A stretch of 64,000 nt of DNA from Pseudomonas chlororaphis. GTDB taxonomy: Bacteria > Pseudomonadota > Gammaproteobacteria > Pseudomonadales > Pseudomonadaceae. The notes beneath the pieces were generated by a model. That model made no database searches. It was given only the letters and a program-made list of their open reading frames with translations, and had not been told where the DNA came from. The stretch spans positions 62,001-126,000 of the forward strand of contig NZ_JSFK01000007.1 of NCBI RefSeq assembly GCF_000783395.1, in the 5' to 3' direction. Both the position numbers and the translations under genes were made by a program. This document shows, in pieces, positions 6,657 to 15,634 of this stretch (position 1 is its first letter; each line of letters starts with the position of its first letter).

Positions 6657-8681
6657 ATGCACACGGAATTTCCTGACGGTGCTGAGGTGTACCGTGAGGC
6701 TTATTTCCGTGGACTGCGTCCCGATCCCGATCTCTGGATCGACGAATGGGCCGACGAGTACATGCGAATCCCGCGAGACACCGGTGCCCCTGAGCCCGGC
6801 CAGTACCGCACCTCACGGACACCTTATGCCCGCGAGCCAATGCGCTGCCTGTCGCCCGCTCACCCTTGCAGACGCGTGATCACCATGGTGGCCTCGCAGC
6901 TGATGAAAACGCAGATCGCCCTGAACTGGATGGGCGGCCTCATCCACATGGCACCGTCGAACATCCTGGCGCTGCTCCCCAGCCTTGGCCTGTCCAAGCG
7001 AGTGTCTGGGCGGATCAGCAAGACCATCAAGGCCACGCCCGTTCTGCGCGAACGGGTCGCGGCCACCCGCTCGCGGGACGCACGCAACACGATGGACACC
7101 AAGGAATTCGAGGGCGGCTCGCTGTACGTCACCACGGCTGGTTCTGCGGCCAACCTTTCGGAGCTGTCGGCGCGTTATATCTACGGCGACGAAGTCGACC
7201 GTTGGGAGAATGACGTCGGCCAGGAGGGTGATCCCATCCGGCTGGCCGAGACGCGGGCGACCAACTTCGGCCGTAACGCCAAGATCTATTTTTCCAGCTC
7301 GCCAACGATCAAGGGCGCATCGCGAATTGCGGATCTGTTCGAGTCCAGCGACCAGCGACACTACTACGTGCCGTGCCCCACATGCGGCCATATGCAGGTG
7401 CTGGAATGGGAACGACTGCACTACAGCAAGGACCTCAGCACTGTGCATTACGAGTGCGCAGCACCTGAATGCGACGTGCTGATTGAGGAGCACCACAAGA
7501 GCGACATGCTCGCCCGAGGCGAGTGGCGCGCCCATGCTGGTGGTGACGGCAAAACCGTTGGCTTTCATCTCAACGCGCTGTATTCGCCGACCGGCTGGAT
7601 GGATTGGGCCGGCCTTGCGGAAGAGTTTGAAGACGCCAAGAAAGCTCAGGCCCAAGGCGACACGAGTCTGATGCAGGTGTTCTACAACACTCGTCTGGCC
7701 AAGGTATGGGACAGCGCACTCGAACAGACCAAGGCGGAAGTGCTGATCGCTCGGGCACGGCTGGAGAATTACACCCTCGGCGCGATGCCGGTCGGAGTGC
7801 TGATGCTGACCGGTGCCGTCGACGTCCAGGCCAATCGTCTGGAACTGATGGTGATGGGCTTCGGCGTCGGCATGGAGCGCTGGGTGGTCGACCACCAGAT
7901 CATCTGGGGCGACCCGGCAGACGAACGCACCTGGGCAGTGCTGGACGAGAAACTCAAAGCTCGTTACCGGCATCCTTGTGGTGTGGGTTTGGCGATTCTT
8001 GCCGTGGGCATCGACTCCGGTGGTCACCACACCGATGAGGTCTACCAGTTCTGCCGCGTTCGTCGCTGGCGTAACATCTTCGCCATCAAGGGCGCGAGCA
8101 AGCCGGGCCGACCGGTGATTGCACAGCGCCCTTCCATGGTCGACGTGACGTGGAAGGGCCAGACCGAACGCAACGGTGCCGAGCTGTGGTTCGTCGGTAC
8201 CGACACCGCAAAAGACTGGATCTACAACCGCTATCCATTCCCGGACGGTCCGGGATCGCTGCACTTTGCCAACGACCTGCCGGACGAGTTTTTCGCCCAG
8301 TGCGTCGCCGAGCGCAAAGTCGTGCGCTACGTGCGCGGCCACAAGCGCATCGAATGGGTGAAGGGCAAGGCTGAGCGCAACGAAGCGCTCGACCTGATGG
8401 TGTACTGCCTCGCTATGGCGCATTACCTGGGCATCAACCGTTACCAGGAACACGATTGGGACAGGGTGCGACAAGCCCTGGCCCAGTCCGGCTTGTTCGA
8501 TGACGCCTTGAGCATCAAGCCTGTTCAGGGCGAGCGACTTGATGTTGAGCAAACGCCGGCACCCACTGCTGTACGCCAAGCCCAACCCGCACCAACACCC
8601 GCTGCACCGGTTACACAATCACGACCGGCAGCCCCCCCTCAACGCCGCAGCTCAGCCAGCGGCTACCTGAAGAGACGCTGA
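6657..8681 (+). CDS. Terminase large subunit (GpA family)
   Basis: This 674-residue DNA-packaging motor belongs to the lambda GpA family. The N-terminal ATPase has a Walker A-like SQLMKTQ (80-86) and Walker B YIYGDEVDRW with Asp178/Glu179. A zinc-finger-like insert (CPTCGHMQVLEW ... CAAPECDV) follows, then the nuclease domain with acidic motifs in GAVDVQANRLE and VGIDSGGHHTDEV. The Pro/Ala-rich C-terminal tail probably contacts the portal. Full length for the family, directly after the small subunit. Confidence 0.95.
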   Translation: MHTEFPDGAEVYREAYFRGLRPDPDLWIDEWADEYMRIPRDTGAPEPGQYRTSRTPYAREPMRCLSPAHPCRRVITMVASQLMKTQIALNWMGGLIHMAPSNILALLPSLGLSKRVSGRISKTIKATPVLRERVAATRSRDARNTMDTKEFEGGSLYVTTAGSAANLSELSARYIYGDEVDRWENDVGQEGDPIRLAETRATNFGRNAKIYFSSSPTIKGASRIADLFESSDQRHYYVPCPTCGHMQVLEWERLHYSKDLSTVHYECAAPECDVLIEEHHKSDMLARGEWRAHAGGDGKTVGFHLNALYSPTGWMDWAGLAEEFEDAKKAQAQGDTSLMQVFYNTRLAKVWDSALEQTKAEVLIARARLENYTLGAMPVGVLMLTGAVDVQANRLELMVMGFGVGMERWVVDHQIIWGDPADERTWAVLDEKLKARYRHPCGVGLAILAVGIDSGGHHTDEVYQFCRVRRWRNIFAIKGASKPGRPVIAQRPSMVDVTWKGQTERNGAELWFVGTDTAKDWIYNRYPFPDGPGSLHFANDLPDEFFAQCVAERKVVRYVRGHKRIEWVKGKAERNEALDLMVYCLAMAHYLGINRYQEHDWDRVRQALAQSGLFDDALSIKPVQGERLDVEQTPAPTAVRQAQPAPTPAAPVTQSRPAAPPQRRSSASGYLKRR

Positions 8682-8682
8682 T

Positions 8683-8889
8683 ATGTCCTTTACGAAAAAG
8701 CACCTCGACGCGGTTGAGGCGGCCATTGCTCGCGGTGAAAAAACTGTGCGATACACCGACCGTACCGTGGAATACCGCACGGTCGATGAACTGCTCAAGG
8801 CACGCGAGGAAATACGCTCGTCGTTGGCAAATGCAGCTGGGCCACGTTCGCGCGTGGTCCGGTTGTACCATGCCGGGAAGGGGGTCTGA
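8683..8889 (+). CDS. Head-tail joining protein gpW
   Basis: This 68-residue protein has the gpW size and pattern: HLDAVEAAIARGEKTVRYTDRTVEYRTVDELLKAREEI. In lambda gpW completes the head after packaging and lies between terminase and portal, exactly as here. It starts just after the terminase stop, and its TGA overlaps the portal ATG by one base. Confidence 0.85.
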   Translation: MSFTKKHLDAVEAAIARGEKTVRYTDRTVEYRTVDELLKAREEIRSSLANAAGPRSRVVRLYHAGKGV

Positions 8890-10370
8890 TGGCCCGACAG
8901 TTTCCAACGCTGACCCGTAACGGATTTGTCCTGCCGTCCAACATCAAAGCCAGCTACGAAGGCGCTGGGGAAGGGCGCCGCTCCACTGGCTGGGACGCTC
9001 CCGACAACGGGATCAACAGCATCAACACCCCGGCACTGCGCAACCTACGGTCGCGTTCACGTGCAGCAGTTCGCAATGACCCGTATGCCTTCAACGTCAT
9101 CGACAAGCGCGTTAGCAACCTGATCGGCACGGGCATCACTCCCCGGCCTACGACTGATGACGATGCTTTGCGCAGACTGCTGCAGGAGCTGTGGGGAGAT
9201 TGGGTCGATGAGGCGGATGCGGATGATCGTACCGACTTCTACGGCCAGCAGGCGCTGGTGGCGCGCACGGTGGAAACATCGGGTGAATGCTTTGTTCGCT
9301 TGCGTCCTCGCAGTCTGGACGAAGGCTTGGCGGTTCCGCTGCAGTTGCAGATCCTGGCGCCGGAGTTCGTACCACACGACAAATTCGAGAGCACCAAGGA
9401 CGGCAACGTCATCCGCGCCGGTATCGAGTTCACCCCGGGCGGCAAGCGGGTGGCATACTGGATGTACCTGTCGCATCCGCGCGATGCTGCCTCGCTGAAC
9501 GCCGGTTACAACCAGTTGGTCCGCGTGCCGGCGGCCCAGGTGCTGCACATCTTCGAACCGGTGGAGCCAGGCCAGTTGCGCGGCGTGCCGCGATTGTCGC
9601 CGGTGCTCAAGCGCCTGCGCAGCCTCGACAATTACGACGACGCGGTGTTGTTCCGCCAAGAGGTGGCCAACCTGTTTGCCGGTTTCATCAAGCGGCCAGC
9701 GCCGGACTCGGGACCCCTTCCCAGAGATCCGGTGACCGGTCAGCCGCTCGATCTGGATCGAGACGGCTTCACGCCGATGGTCGCGCTCGAACCCGGCACC
9801 ATGCAGGAACTGGGCGCGGGTGAGGAGGTGGAGTTCTCCAAACCGCCAGACGCTGGCAACAACTACCCGGACTTCATGCGGCAACAACTGATGGCTGCTG
9901 CAGCGGGGTCGGGCACGCCTTACGAAATCCTCACCGGAGACATGCGCGGTATCAACGACCGGGCGCTTCGGGTGGTGCTCAACGAATTTCGGCGCCGACT
10001 GGAGCAACTGCAATTCAGCGTGTACGTGCACCAACTTTGCCGTCCTGTACGGGCTGCGTGGATGGACATGGCGGTGCTATCTGGCGTTCTGGTGCTGGAC
10101 GATTACGCACAGAAACGCCGCCAGTACCTGCGCACTCGTTGGGTTCCGCAAGGCTGGGCCTATATCCAGCCAGTACAAGACGTGCAGGCACGCCGGATGG
10201 AAGTACAGGCTGGGTTTTCTTCTCGCAGCGAGATGGTGCTGCGAACCGGCTACGACGCCGAAACGGTCGATCTGGAAAACGCTGCCGATCTGGCACGGGC
10301 CACAAAACTGGGCCTCAACTACAACACCCTCGATGCCGTCGAAGACACCGACGACAAGGAGCAACCATGA
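8889..10370 (+). CDS. Portal protein (lambda gpB family)
   Basis: The 493-residue protein is a lambda-type portal, the ring through which DNA enters and leaves the capsid. Recognisable stretches are NPYAFNVIDKRVSNLIGTGI-like text near the N-terminus, QLQILAPEFVPH, VLHIFEPVEPGQLRGVPRLSPVL and the C-terminal GINDRALRVVLNEFRRRLE. The length is usual for the family. It overlaps the protease gene by four bases (ATGA), so the head genes are coupled. Confidence 0.95.
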   Translation: MARQFPTLTRNGFVLPSNIKASYEGAGEGRRSTGWDAPDNGINSINTPALRNLRSRSRAAVRNDPYAFNVIDKRVSNLIGTGITPRPTTDDDALRRLLQELWGDWVDEADADDRTDFYGQQALVARTVETSGECFVRLRPRSLDEGLAVPLQLQILAPEFVPHDKFESTKDGNVIRAGIEFTPGGKRVAYWMYLSHPRDAASLNAGYNQLVRVPAAQVLHIFEPVEPGQLRGVPRLSPVLKRLRSLDNYDDAVLFRQEVANLFAGFIKRPAPDSGPLPRDPVTGQPLDLDRDGFTPMVALEPGTMQELGAGEEVEFSKPPDAGNNYPDFMRQQLMAAAAGSGTPYEILTGDMRGINDRALRVVLNEFRRRLEQLQFSVYVHQLCRPVRAAWMDMAVLSGVLVLDDYAQKRRQYLRTRWVPQGWAYIQPVQDVQARRMEVQAGFSSRSEMVLRTGYDAETVDLENAADLARATKLGLNYNTLDAVEDTDDKEQP

Positions 10371-11515
10371 GCAAAAAAGCGCGACCGCGCATTTACAACC
10401 GCGCGGGCAAGCGCGTAGAGGTTCAGGACAAGACCTGGTATGCCCTGCAGGCCAGTGGAGAGGCCGCCGAGCGAGTGATCGAGGTTTTCGTTTACGGCGA
10501 GATTGGCACATGGGGCATCACCGCCAATCAATTCGTGCAGGATCTACGTACCATGGACGACGGTGTGTCGCCAGTGATCGCCGCCTTTAACAGTATCGGC
10601 GGTGACCTGTTCGACGGGCTGGCCATGCACAACGCGCTGTCGCGGCTGGGCGAACGCTGCACCGGTCGGATCGACGCGTTGGCAGCGAGTGCGGCCAGCG
10701 TGGCAGTGTGCGGTGCACACCGCGTAGTCATCGCGGCGAATGCCATGTTGATGATTCATAACCCCTACACCTATGCAGGCGGGGACGCTGAGGACTTCCG
10801 CCGGGTTGCTGATGTGCTGGATCAAACCTTGGAGGCGATCATTGCGGCCTATAAGGCCAAGGCGCCTGACATCGATGACGCCGAACTGAGGCGAATGGTT
10901 AATGCAGAAACCTGGCTGACTGCCAATGAAGCATTGGCTCTTGGTCTGGCAGACGAAGTCGGCGAAGGCATCAAGGTCAAAGCATGCCTCGGACAGGGAG
11001 CGGTTCTGCAACGATACCAGCACGCTCCGGCTGAGTTGGTGGCACAGCTCGATGAGCCACCTGAACCGGATCCCGAACTCGAACCTATAGAACCGCCGCT
11101 GGTGCCGCCTGTAGTCGATTCGGCCAAGTTGGCACTGATGATCACACAACGCTGCACGGCGGCGGGCATCAGCAACTTGGTCGAGTCGCTGCTCAGTTCG
11201 ACCCAGCTCGAAAGCGAAGAAATCGTTCTCGCCGGACTTGCACGCGCCAAGGCGGTGAACGACCTCTGCGTGGCTGCACGACTGCCAGAATTCAGCGCTG
11301 AGTATGTCGCGGCAGGTCTGGATGCTGCTGCGGTGCGGGCGCGTCTATTCGACAAGATCGTCACCAGCGGCAAAGGCTTTGAAATCGACAACAGTCTGCC
11401 GCTGGCGAACGATCCAGCGCCTAAGGTGCTGGCCAAACAACCTGATCCCAACTCGATTTGGGCTGCTCGACAGGCGGCCCAAACTGGAACCGCGCGCGGC
11501 GCGAAAGGAGCATAA
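10367..11515 (+). CDS. Prohead protease, ClpP-like (head maturation)
   Basis: The first ~200 of 382 residues form a ClpP/S49-type serine protease: FNSIGGDLFDGLAMHNAL, the nucleophile region DALAASAASVAVCGA and the His-containing MLMIHNPYTYAGG. The remainder is a Pro/Glu-rich linker (PPEPDPELEPIEPPLVPP) and a helical C-terminus that could act as scaffold, as in lambda gpC. It should process the portal and scaffold during prohead assembly. ATG 10367 overlaps the portal stop; the longer upstream frame is a shadow. Confidence 0.9.
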   Translation: MSKKARPRIYNRAGKRVEVQDKTWYALQASGEAAERVIEVFVYGEIGTWGITANQFVQDLRTMDDGVSPVIAAFNSIGGDLFDGLAMHNALSRLGERCTGRIDALAASAASVAVCGAHRVVIAANAMLMIHNPYTYAGGDAEDFRRVADVLDQTLEAIIAAYKAKAPDIDDAELRRMVNAETWLTANEALALGLADEVGEGIKVKACLGQGAVLQRYQHAPAELVAQLDEPPEPDPELEPIEPPLVPPVVDSAKLALMITQRCTAAGISNLVESLLSSTQLESEEIVLAGLARAKAVNDLCVAARLPEFSAEYVAAGLDAAAVRARLFDKIVTSGKGFEIDNSLPLANDPAPKVLAKQPDPNSIWAARQAAQTGTARGAKGA

Positions 11516-11517
11516 GC

Positions 11518-11862
11518 ATGACCATCAAACGCGAACCGATGCACGCAGGTGAATTCCTGCTGTCCGAGGGCGCCGGCACAATCTCGCGCGAAGCGATCAA
11601 TGTCGCGGCGGGTCCAGCGTTGTGGCCGGGCCAAATTCTCGGGCTGGTGACCGCCACCGGCGAATTCGCACCGTACGAACCGACTGCTGAGGACGGCACT
11701 GAAAACGCAGTCGCCATTCTCTACGGCCCGCTCGGCGAATCCGACGTGGTGCGTCGGGGGCGCGCTGTGGTGCGGTTGGCTGAGGTCAGTGAAGCGCATT
11801 TGACCGGCCTCGATCTGGCTGCCGAGAAAGCCTTGGCCGCACATTCGGTGATCGTCCGCTAA
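11518..11862 (+). CDS. Head decoration protein (gpD)
   Basis: This 114-residue protein matches the lambda gpD family, whose trimers cap the capsid lattice and stabilise the DNA-filled head. Seen are the N-terminal FLLSEGAGTISREAINVAAG and the beta-rich ILGLVTATGEFAPYEP and ENAVAILYGPL. ATG 11518 follows GAAAGGAG by eight bases. It lies between protease and major capsid gene, as in lambda. Confidence 0.92.
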   Translation: MTIKREPMHAGEFLLSEGAGTISREAINVAAGPALWPGQILGLVTATGEFAPYEPTAEDGTENAVAILYGPLGESDVVRRGRAVVRLAEVSEAHLTGLDLAAEKALAAHSVIVR

Positions 11863-11884
11863 GACGTTTCCTTCTTTCATATGC

Positions 11885-11908
11885 ATCCCGCCGCGTGCGG
11901 GATTTTTC
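11885..11908 (+). terminator. Terminator-like linker between gpD and major capsid gene
   Basis: ATCCCGC (11885-11891) pairs with GCGGGAT (11897-11903) around CGCGT, followed by TTTTT and then TTTCTGGAGA, which includes the ribosome site of the next gene. Similar elements recur at 15014, 19583, 26019 and 27118. It may trim transcript levels inside the late operon. Confidence 0.6.
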
Positions 11909-11925
11909 GTTTCTGGAGAGTACCC

Positions 11926-12921
11926 ATGGCCGATATCGCCATTTTTGACGATGAAGCATTTACCGTTACCTCGCTGACCGCTGCACTCAATGATCAACCT
12001 TACCTGCCAGGGCGCATCAGCGCCCTGGGCCTGTTCCGCGAGGAAGGCATTACCACCCTGACCGTGCAGATCGAAAAGGACGGCGACACCCTGGCACTGG
12101 TGCCTGCTGGCGAGCGCGGTGGTTCCGGTCTGGTGGTTGCTGCCAGCAAGCGCACTTTGATCCCGTTCAACACCGTGCATCTGCCGGAGCGCTTCACCAT
12201 TAAGGCGGATGAGATTCAGGGCATTCGCGCCTTCGGTACTCGCACCGAACTGCAAGCGGTGCAGGATGTAGTCAATACGCGGCTGGCCAAGGCGCGTCGC
12301 CAGTTGGATGCCACTCATGAATTCCAGCGAATGGGCGCGCTCAATGGCCAGATTCTCGACGCCGATGGCAAGACCGTATTGCTAAACCTCTATGACCGCT
12401 TCGGTGTGGAGCGTCAGACGCTGTCCATGGGCCTGGCGGATCCGAACACGAAGGTTCGAGTTAAATGTATCGAAGCGCTCGACATGCAAGAGGACGCGCT
12501 TGGTAGCGTGACAAGCACCGGCTCGCGGGCTTTCTGCGGTAAGAATTTCTGGAACAAACTCGTCGTTCACAAGTCGGTCGAGGAGACCTATCTCAACAGC
12601 CAACAAGCCGCGTCCTTGCGCGGTGACGCCCGGGAGAGCTTCGAACTCGGGGGCATCACTTGGGAACGCTACCGTGGCAAGGTCGCGGGGGTGTCTTTCG
12701 TCCACGACGATCAGGCGCTGCTGGTCCCCGAAGGTGTGCCCGACTTGTACATCTCGGCGTTTGCGCCGGCCGACTACATGGAAACGGTCAATACCCAGGG
12801 TATTCCCTACTACAGCAAGATCGAGCCGATGCAGTTCGGGAAAGGCATGGCCGGTGAAGCTCAGTCCAACCCGCTGCACCTGTGCACCCGACCGCGTGCG
12901 CAGGTCCTGCTGGAGCTCTGA
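11926..12921 (+). CDS. Major capsid protein (lambda gpE family)
   Basis: The 331-residue protein is a lambda-type major capsid protein: N-terminal FDDEAFTVTSLTAALNDQPYLPGRI, the central LIPFNTVHLPERFTIKADEIQGIRAFG and the C-terminal HDDQALLVPEGVPDLY / NTQGIPYYSKIEP. It should form the icosahedral HK97-fold shell. ATG 11926 follows a GGAGA site; the extra codons upstream cover the terminator hairpin and are not used. Confidence 0.95.
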   Translation: MADIAIFDDEAFTVTSLTAALNDQPYLPGRISALGLFREEGITTLTVQIEKDGDTLALVPAGERGGSGLVVAASKRTLIPFNTVHLPERFTIKADEIQGIRAFGTRTELQAVQDVVNTRLAKARRQLDATHEFQRMGALNGQILDADGKTVLLNLYDRFGVERQTLSMGLADPNTKVRVKCIEALDMQEDALGSVTSTGSRAFCGKNFWNKLVVHKSVEETYLNSQQAASLRGDARESFELGGITWERYRGKVAGVSFVHDDQALLVPEGVPDLYISAFAPADYMETVNTQGIPYYSKIEPMQFGKGMAGEAQSNPLHLCTRPRAQVLLEL

Positions 12922-12923
12922 CC

Positions 12924-13244
12924 ATGGGCTTTCGCGATCTGATCACCGAGGTTGACGCGGTGGTGTTCGAAACGCTGGGCGACACCGCACGGATCGAGGG
13001 TCGCGAAGAGCCAGTGCTCGGCATGTTCGCCGCGCCCTGGCTGCAACCCAAGTTCGGCAAGCTCAATACCGGGTTGCGCGAGCCGCGCTTCGAGATCCGC
13101 GTCAGCGATTCCCATGGTCTGGAACAGGGCATGCTGGTCAGCGTTGACTTGCCTGCTTTGGACGGCGGCGGTGACTACGACCTGATTCAGCTCGAACCGA
13201 GCGGCGACGGCCTGGTCGCCCTGATTCTGAGGTTGCGCCCATGA
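12924..13244 (+). CDS. Head-tail connector, FII-like
   Basis: The 106-residue protein is in the position and size range of lambda FII, which caps the head and makes the tail attachment site. It contains DAVVFETLGDTARIEGREEPVLGMF and a beta-rich C-terminus. It begins two bases after the capsid stop and overlaps the next gene by four bases. Family identification is moderate because these connectors diverge quickly. Confidence 0.7.
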   Translation: MGFRDLITEVDAVVFETLGDTARIEGREEPVLGMFAAPWLQPKFGKLNTGLREPRFEIRVSDSHGLEQGMLVSVDLPALDGGGDYDLIQLEPSGDGLVALILRLRP

Positions 13245-13906
13245 GTGTCGGTAGCTATTTCAAACCCTCGGCCGGGGGCGGGATGATCTCCATCCAGTCC
13301 TCGGCCGCAGACTTTCAGGCGTTCCAGGACTTTGCCAAGGTGGTGCCGAAAGCGGCCGCTGCGGCGCATCGACGCGCAATCAACAAGACGTTGGGCTGGT
13401 TGCGCACGCACATTGCCCGAGCCGTCAGCCGGTCAGAGCGCATTGCTGTTGCAGCGGTGCGTCAGCGGTTGCGCAGCTATCCGGTTTCCGGCGGTTCCGC
13501 GAGCGGCAAACTGTGGTTCGGTTTGAACGCCATCGAATCCAGCCGGATCGGCCGGGCGCGGCAGACCGGGAGCGGTGTGTCGGTGGCGGGGCGGCGTTAT
13601 GAAGGTGCCTTTCTCAAGAAGGTCTACGGCAACAAGCCCGACATCTGGATCCGCACAGCCTCCAAGCATTTCAACGGGGACGATTACCCGGATAGCACGG
13701 TGTCCCCCGGTCGCGGGCCGAGTTCGGGTTGGGTCGCCGAAAACGGTAGTCGTTTCCCGCTGGCCAAGGCCAAGGTGTCGCTGGAGCAAGCCCGGCCGCA
13801 TTTCGACAGTTGGGTCAAAAAGGCAGATGAGCGTCTGCTGGAGATTCTCAAGCAGGAACTCAACTTTGAGCTGCAGAAGTACCTTAGGAGGATCGGCAAT
13901 GTCTGA
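13241..13906 (+). CDS. Minor tail protein Z-like
   Basis: The 221-residue protein resembles the prophage minor tail protein Z family (lambda gpZ): FAKVVPKAAAAAHRRAINKTLGWLRTHIARAVS and the C-terminal VKKADERLLEILKQELNFELQKYL. In lambda gpZ connects tail and head. It is coupled to the FII-like gene (ATGA) and overlaps the next gene by eight bases. Confidence 0.78.
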   Translation: MSVGSYFKPSAGGGMISIQSSAADFQAFQDFAKVVPKAAAAAHRRAINKTLGWLRTHIARAVSRSERIAVAAVRQRLRSYPVSGGSASGKLWFGLNAIESSRIGRARQTGSGVSVAGRRYEGAFLKKVYGNKPDIWIRTASKHFNGDDYPDSTVSPGRGPSSGWVAENGSRFPLAKAKVSLEQARPHFDSWVKKADERLLEILKQELNFELQKYLRRIGNV

Positions 13907-14414
13907 AGAACCGTTCAGCCTGGACCAGCTTTATCGGGCGGTAGAACAGCATCTGCGTACCCACTTGCCTGGCGTACAGGCCGTCACGGCCTGGCCAGAC
14001 ATTAAGGATCGCGTGTTGCTGCCAGCGGTGTTTCTGGAGGTGGCCGAGATCGAGCCGGGTACCGATATCGGCACCGGCGAAACCTCGCTGGTCTGCAAGT
14101 TCGAGGCTCGGATCATTGTTGACCCGATCTTGCCGCACCATCATCAACAGGCCGTGCAACTGGCGACGCAGTTGGCGGTGCTGCTGCGTTCGCAAACGTG
14201 GGGGTTGCCAGTTGAACCCGCCGAGTTTGTGCAATCGCTGCAGGACTGGACCCAACCGCACCTGGATGGATACACGGTGTGGCTGGTGGAGTGGACTCAG
14301 CAAGTCTATCTCGGCCCAGAGGAATGGCTCTGGCCTGACGAGCCGCCGGGCACGTTGCTCATTGGATTCAACAACGAGGCCAAAGAGGACTTTGTCCCTG
14401 CGGAGGATGTGTGA
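13899..14414 (+). CDS. Tail completion/terminator-like protein
   Basis: This 171-residue protein starts at ATG 13899 after TTAGGAGG. It contains [40 protein letters not shown], a pattern found in phage proteins that close the tail tube at the head end. It lies between gpZ-like and baseplate V, where the head and tail modules meet. The assignment rests on position and general character; I cannot name a family with certainty. Confidence 0.55.
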   Translation: MSEEPFSLDQLYRAVEQHLRTHLPGVQAVTAWPDIKDRVLLPAVFLEVAEIEPGTDIGTGETSLVCKFEARIIVDPILPHHHQQAVQLATQLAVLLRSQTWGLPVEPAEFVQSLQDWTQPHLDGYTVWLVEWTQQVYLGPEEWLWPDEPPGTLLIGFNNEAKEDFVPAEDV

Positions 14415-14998
14415 GTGGCTACGCGAGCGCCCAGCACGACCGGATGCTCGCCGGCGTGGTCAAGGCTTGCTATGTGGTCGCGCTGGATCTGTCCGCTTCG
14501 CCGCCGGTGTGTCGCGTCTCGGATGGCAGTGAATGGGTCAGCGCCTGGGTGCGGTGGCACAGCATCGCCGCCGGCAAGGCCAGGCACTGGCGGGCGCCGT
14601 CTTTGGGCGAGCAGGGCAGTTTGATCAGTCCCAGCGGTGACGTGTCACAAGGCACGTTTGTCCCGGGCCTGTATGGCAATGCCGGACCGCCGCCAGACAA
14701 CCGCGACCATGTCGAGGTCTGGCGTTTCGATGATGGAGGCTCGCTGGTCTACGACTGGCAGGCCAAGTCTTACACCATCACCCTGCCGAGTGGCACGGTG
14801 GCGATCAATGTCGGCGGCACGGACGTCGTCGTTACGGATAACGCGGTAACGGTGAAGTCGGGAACGATTGATCTTGAAGCGACCGTGAATATCAAAGGGC
14901 CTGTCAATATCGACGGCGCGTTATCCGTAACGGGCAACATCGACGGCGCTGGCAACATCATGGCCGCCGGCAACAGCGACAACCACCACAAGCATTAA
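14411..14998 (+). CDS. Baseplate spike protein (gpV-like)
   Basis: This 195-residue protein has an N-terminal OB-fold-like region ([18 protein letters not shown]...[16 protein letters not shown]) and a C-terminal triple-beta-helix-like stretch of short repeats ([24 protein letters not shown]). It ends in DNHHKH, which resembles the metal-binding HxH tip of P2 gpV spikes. It should form the membrane-piercing tip of the contractile tail. The start is GTG 14411, with GGAGG six bases upstream, overlapping the previous stop. Confidence 0.88.
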   Translation: MSGYASAQHDRMLAGVVKACYVVALDLSASPPVCRVSDGSEWVSAWVRWHSIAAGKARHWRAPSLGEQGSLISPSGDVSQGTFVPGLYGNAGPPPDNRDHVEVWRFDDGGSLVYDWQAKSYTITLPSGTVAINVGGTDVVVTDNAVTVKSGTIDLEATVNIKGPVNIDGALSVTGNIDGAGNIMAAGNSDNHHKH

Positions 14999-15013
14999 CC
15001 CAAACATTCATCC

Positions 15014-15036
15014 AGCCCGCCCAGTGCGGGCTTTTT
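15014..15036 (+). terminator. Terminator-like linker after the spike gene
   Basis: AGCCCGC (15014-15020) pairs with GCGGGCT (15026-15032) around CCAGT, followed by a T run and then CCTGGAGA, the ribosome site of the next gene. Second copy of the recurring late-operon linker. Confidence 0.6.
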
Positions 15037-15053
15037 CATGCCTGGAGAACCAC

Positions 15054-15302
15054 ATGGCCAAGATCGATACGACCTCAACCGATGCGCAAGCGTCCTCGGA
15101 ACCGGCATTGTCATCCTCAACTTACTCATCGCCTGAGTCCTTGAAATTCCGCGACAAGCTCTTCACGTCGCGACTGGTGATCGTGCCCGGTACTGACCGT
15201 TCCTATCCGGTGGAGAAGGCGACGGTCGTGGTGCCGGCCTCCGACATCGAGGCGGTCAAGTTCCTGAAAGCCAGCGAAGAATACGAGCCGTTCAAGGAGT
15301 GA
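15054..15302 (+). CDS. Small baseplate-region protein, unknown
   Basis: This 82-residue protein has a Ser/Thr-rich, probably disordered N-terminus (about 30 residues), then LKFRDKLFTSRLVIVPGTDRSYPVEKATVVVPASDIEAVKFLKAS. It sits between baseplate V and W. I recognise no family; the second half could be a small beta/alpha domain. ATG 15054 has GGAGA about eight bases upstream. Confidence 0.6.
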   Translation: MAKIDTTSTDAQASSEPALSSSTYSSPESLKFRDKLFTSRLVIVPGTDRSYPVEKATVVVPASDIEAVKFLKASEEYEPFKE

Positions 15303-15307
15303 CATCG

Positions 15308-15634
15308 ATGATCGGAATGGATCGCCAGACCGGCCTACCCATATCCGGCATCGAGCACCTGCGGCAATCCATTGCCGACATCTTGAGCACGCCGCTGGGC
15401 AGTCGCCGGCACCGCATGGAGTACGGCAGCAAGCTGCGGCGGTTTGTCGATTTGCCCGTTAACGAGGGCTGGAAAAGCGCCGTACAGGCTGAGGTCGCCC
15501 GCGCACTGGGGCGCTGGGAGCCGCGTTTGAAGTTGAATCAGGTGCGCGTCATTTCCGTCATTGGCGGGCAAATCAATTTGCAAATCGTCGGGACGTACCT
15601 GGGCGACAGCGTCACGTTGGAGGTGGCCGCATGA
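15308..15634 (+). CDS. Baseplate wedge protein W (gp25-like)
   Basis: The 108-residue protein is a P2 gpW/T4 gp25-type wedge component: GIEHLRQSIADILSTPLGSRRHRMEYGSKLRRFVDLP, then AVQAEVARALGRWEPRLKL. ATG 15308 is preferred because AAGGAG (15294-15299) lies eight bases upstream; an in-frame GTG at 15299 would fall inside that site. It overlaps the J gene by four bases. Confidence 0.92.
   Translation: MIGMDRQTGLPISGIEHLRQSIADILSTPLGSRRHRMEYGSKLRRFVDLPVNEGWKSAVQAEVARALGRWEPRLKLNQVRVISVIGGQINLQIVGTYLGDSVTLEVAA

Noticed and set aside
6813..8618. 601-codon minus-strand open frame opposite the terminase gene
   Set aside because: The plus strand encodes a clear GpA-family terminase. The minus frame is a GC-codon shadow with His/Val-rich text and no known motif.
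10849..12318. 489-codon minus-strand frame across protease, gpD and capsid genes
   Set aside because: It crosses three well-supported plus-strand genes and lacks any family signature.
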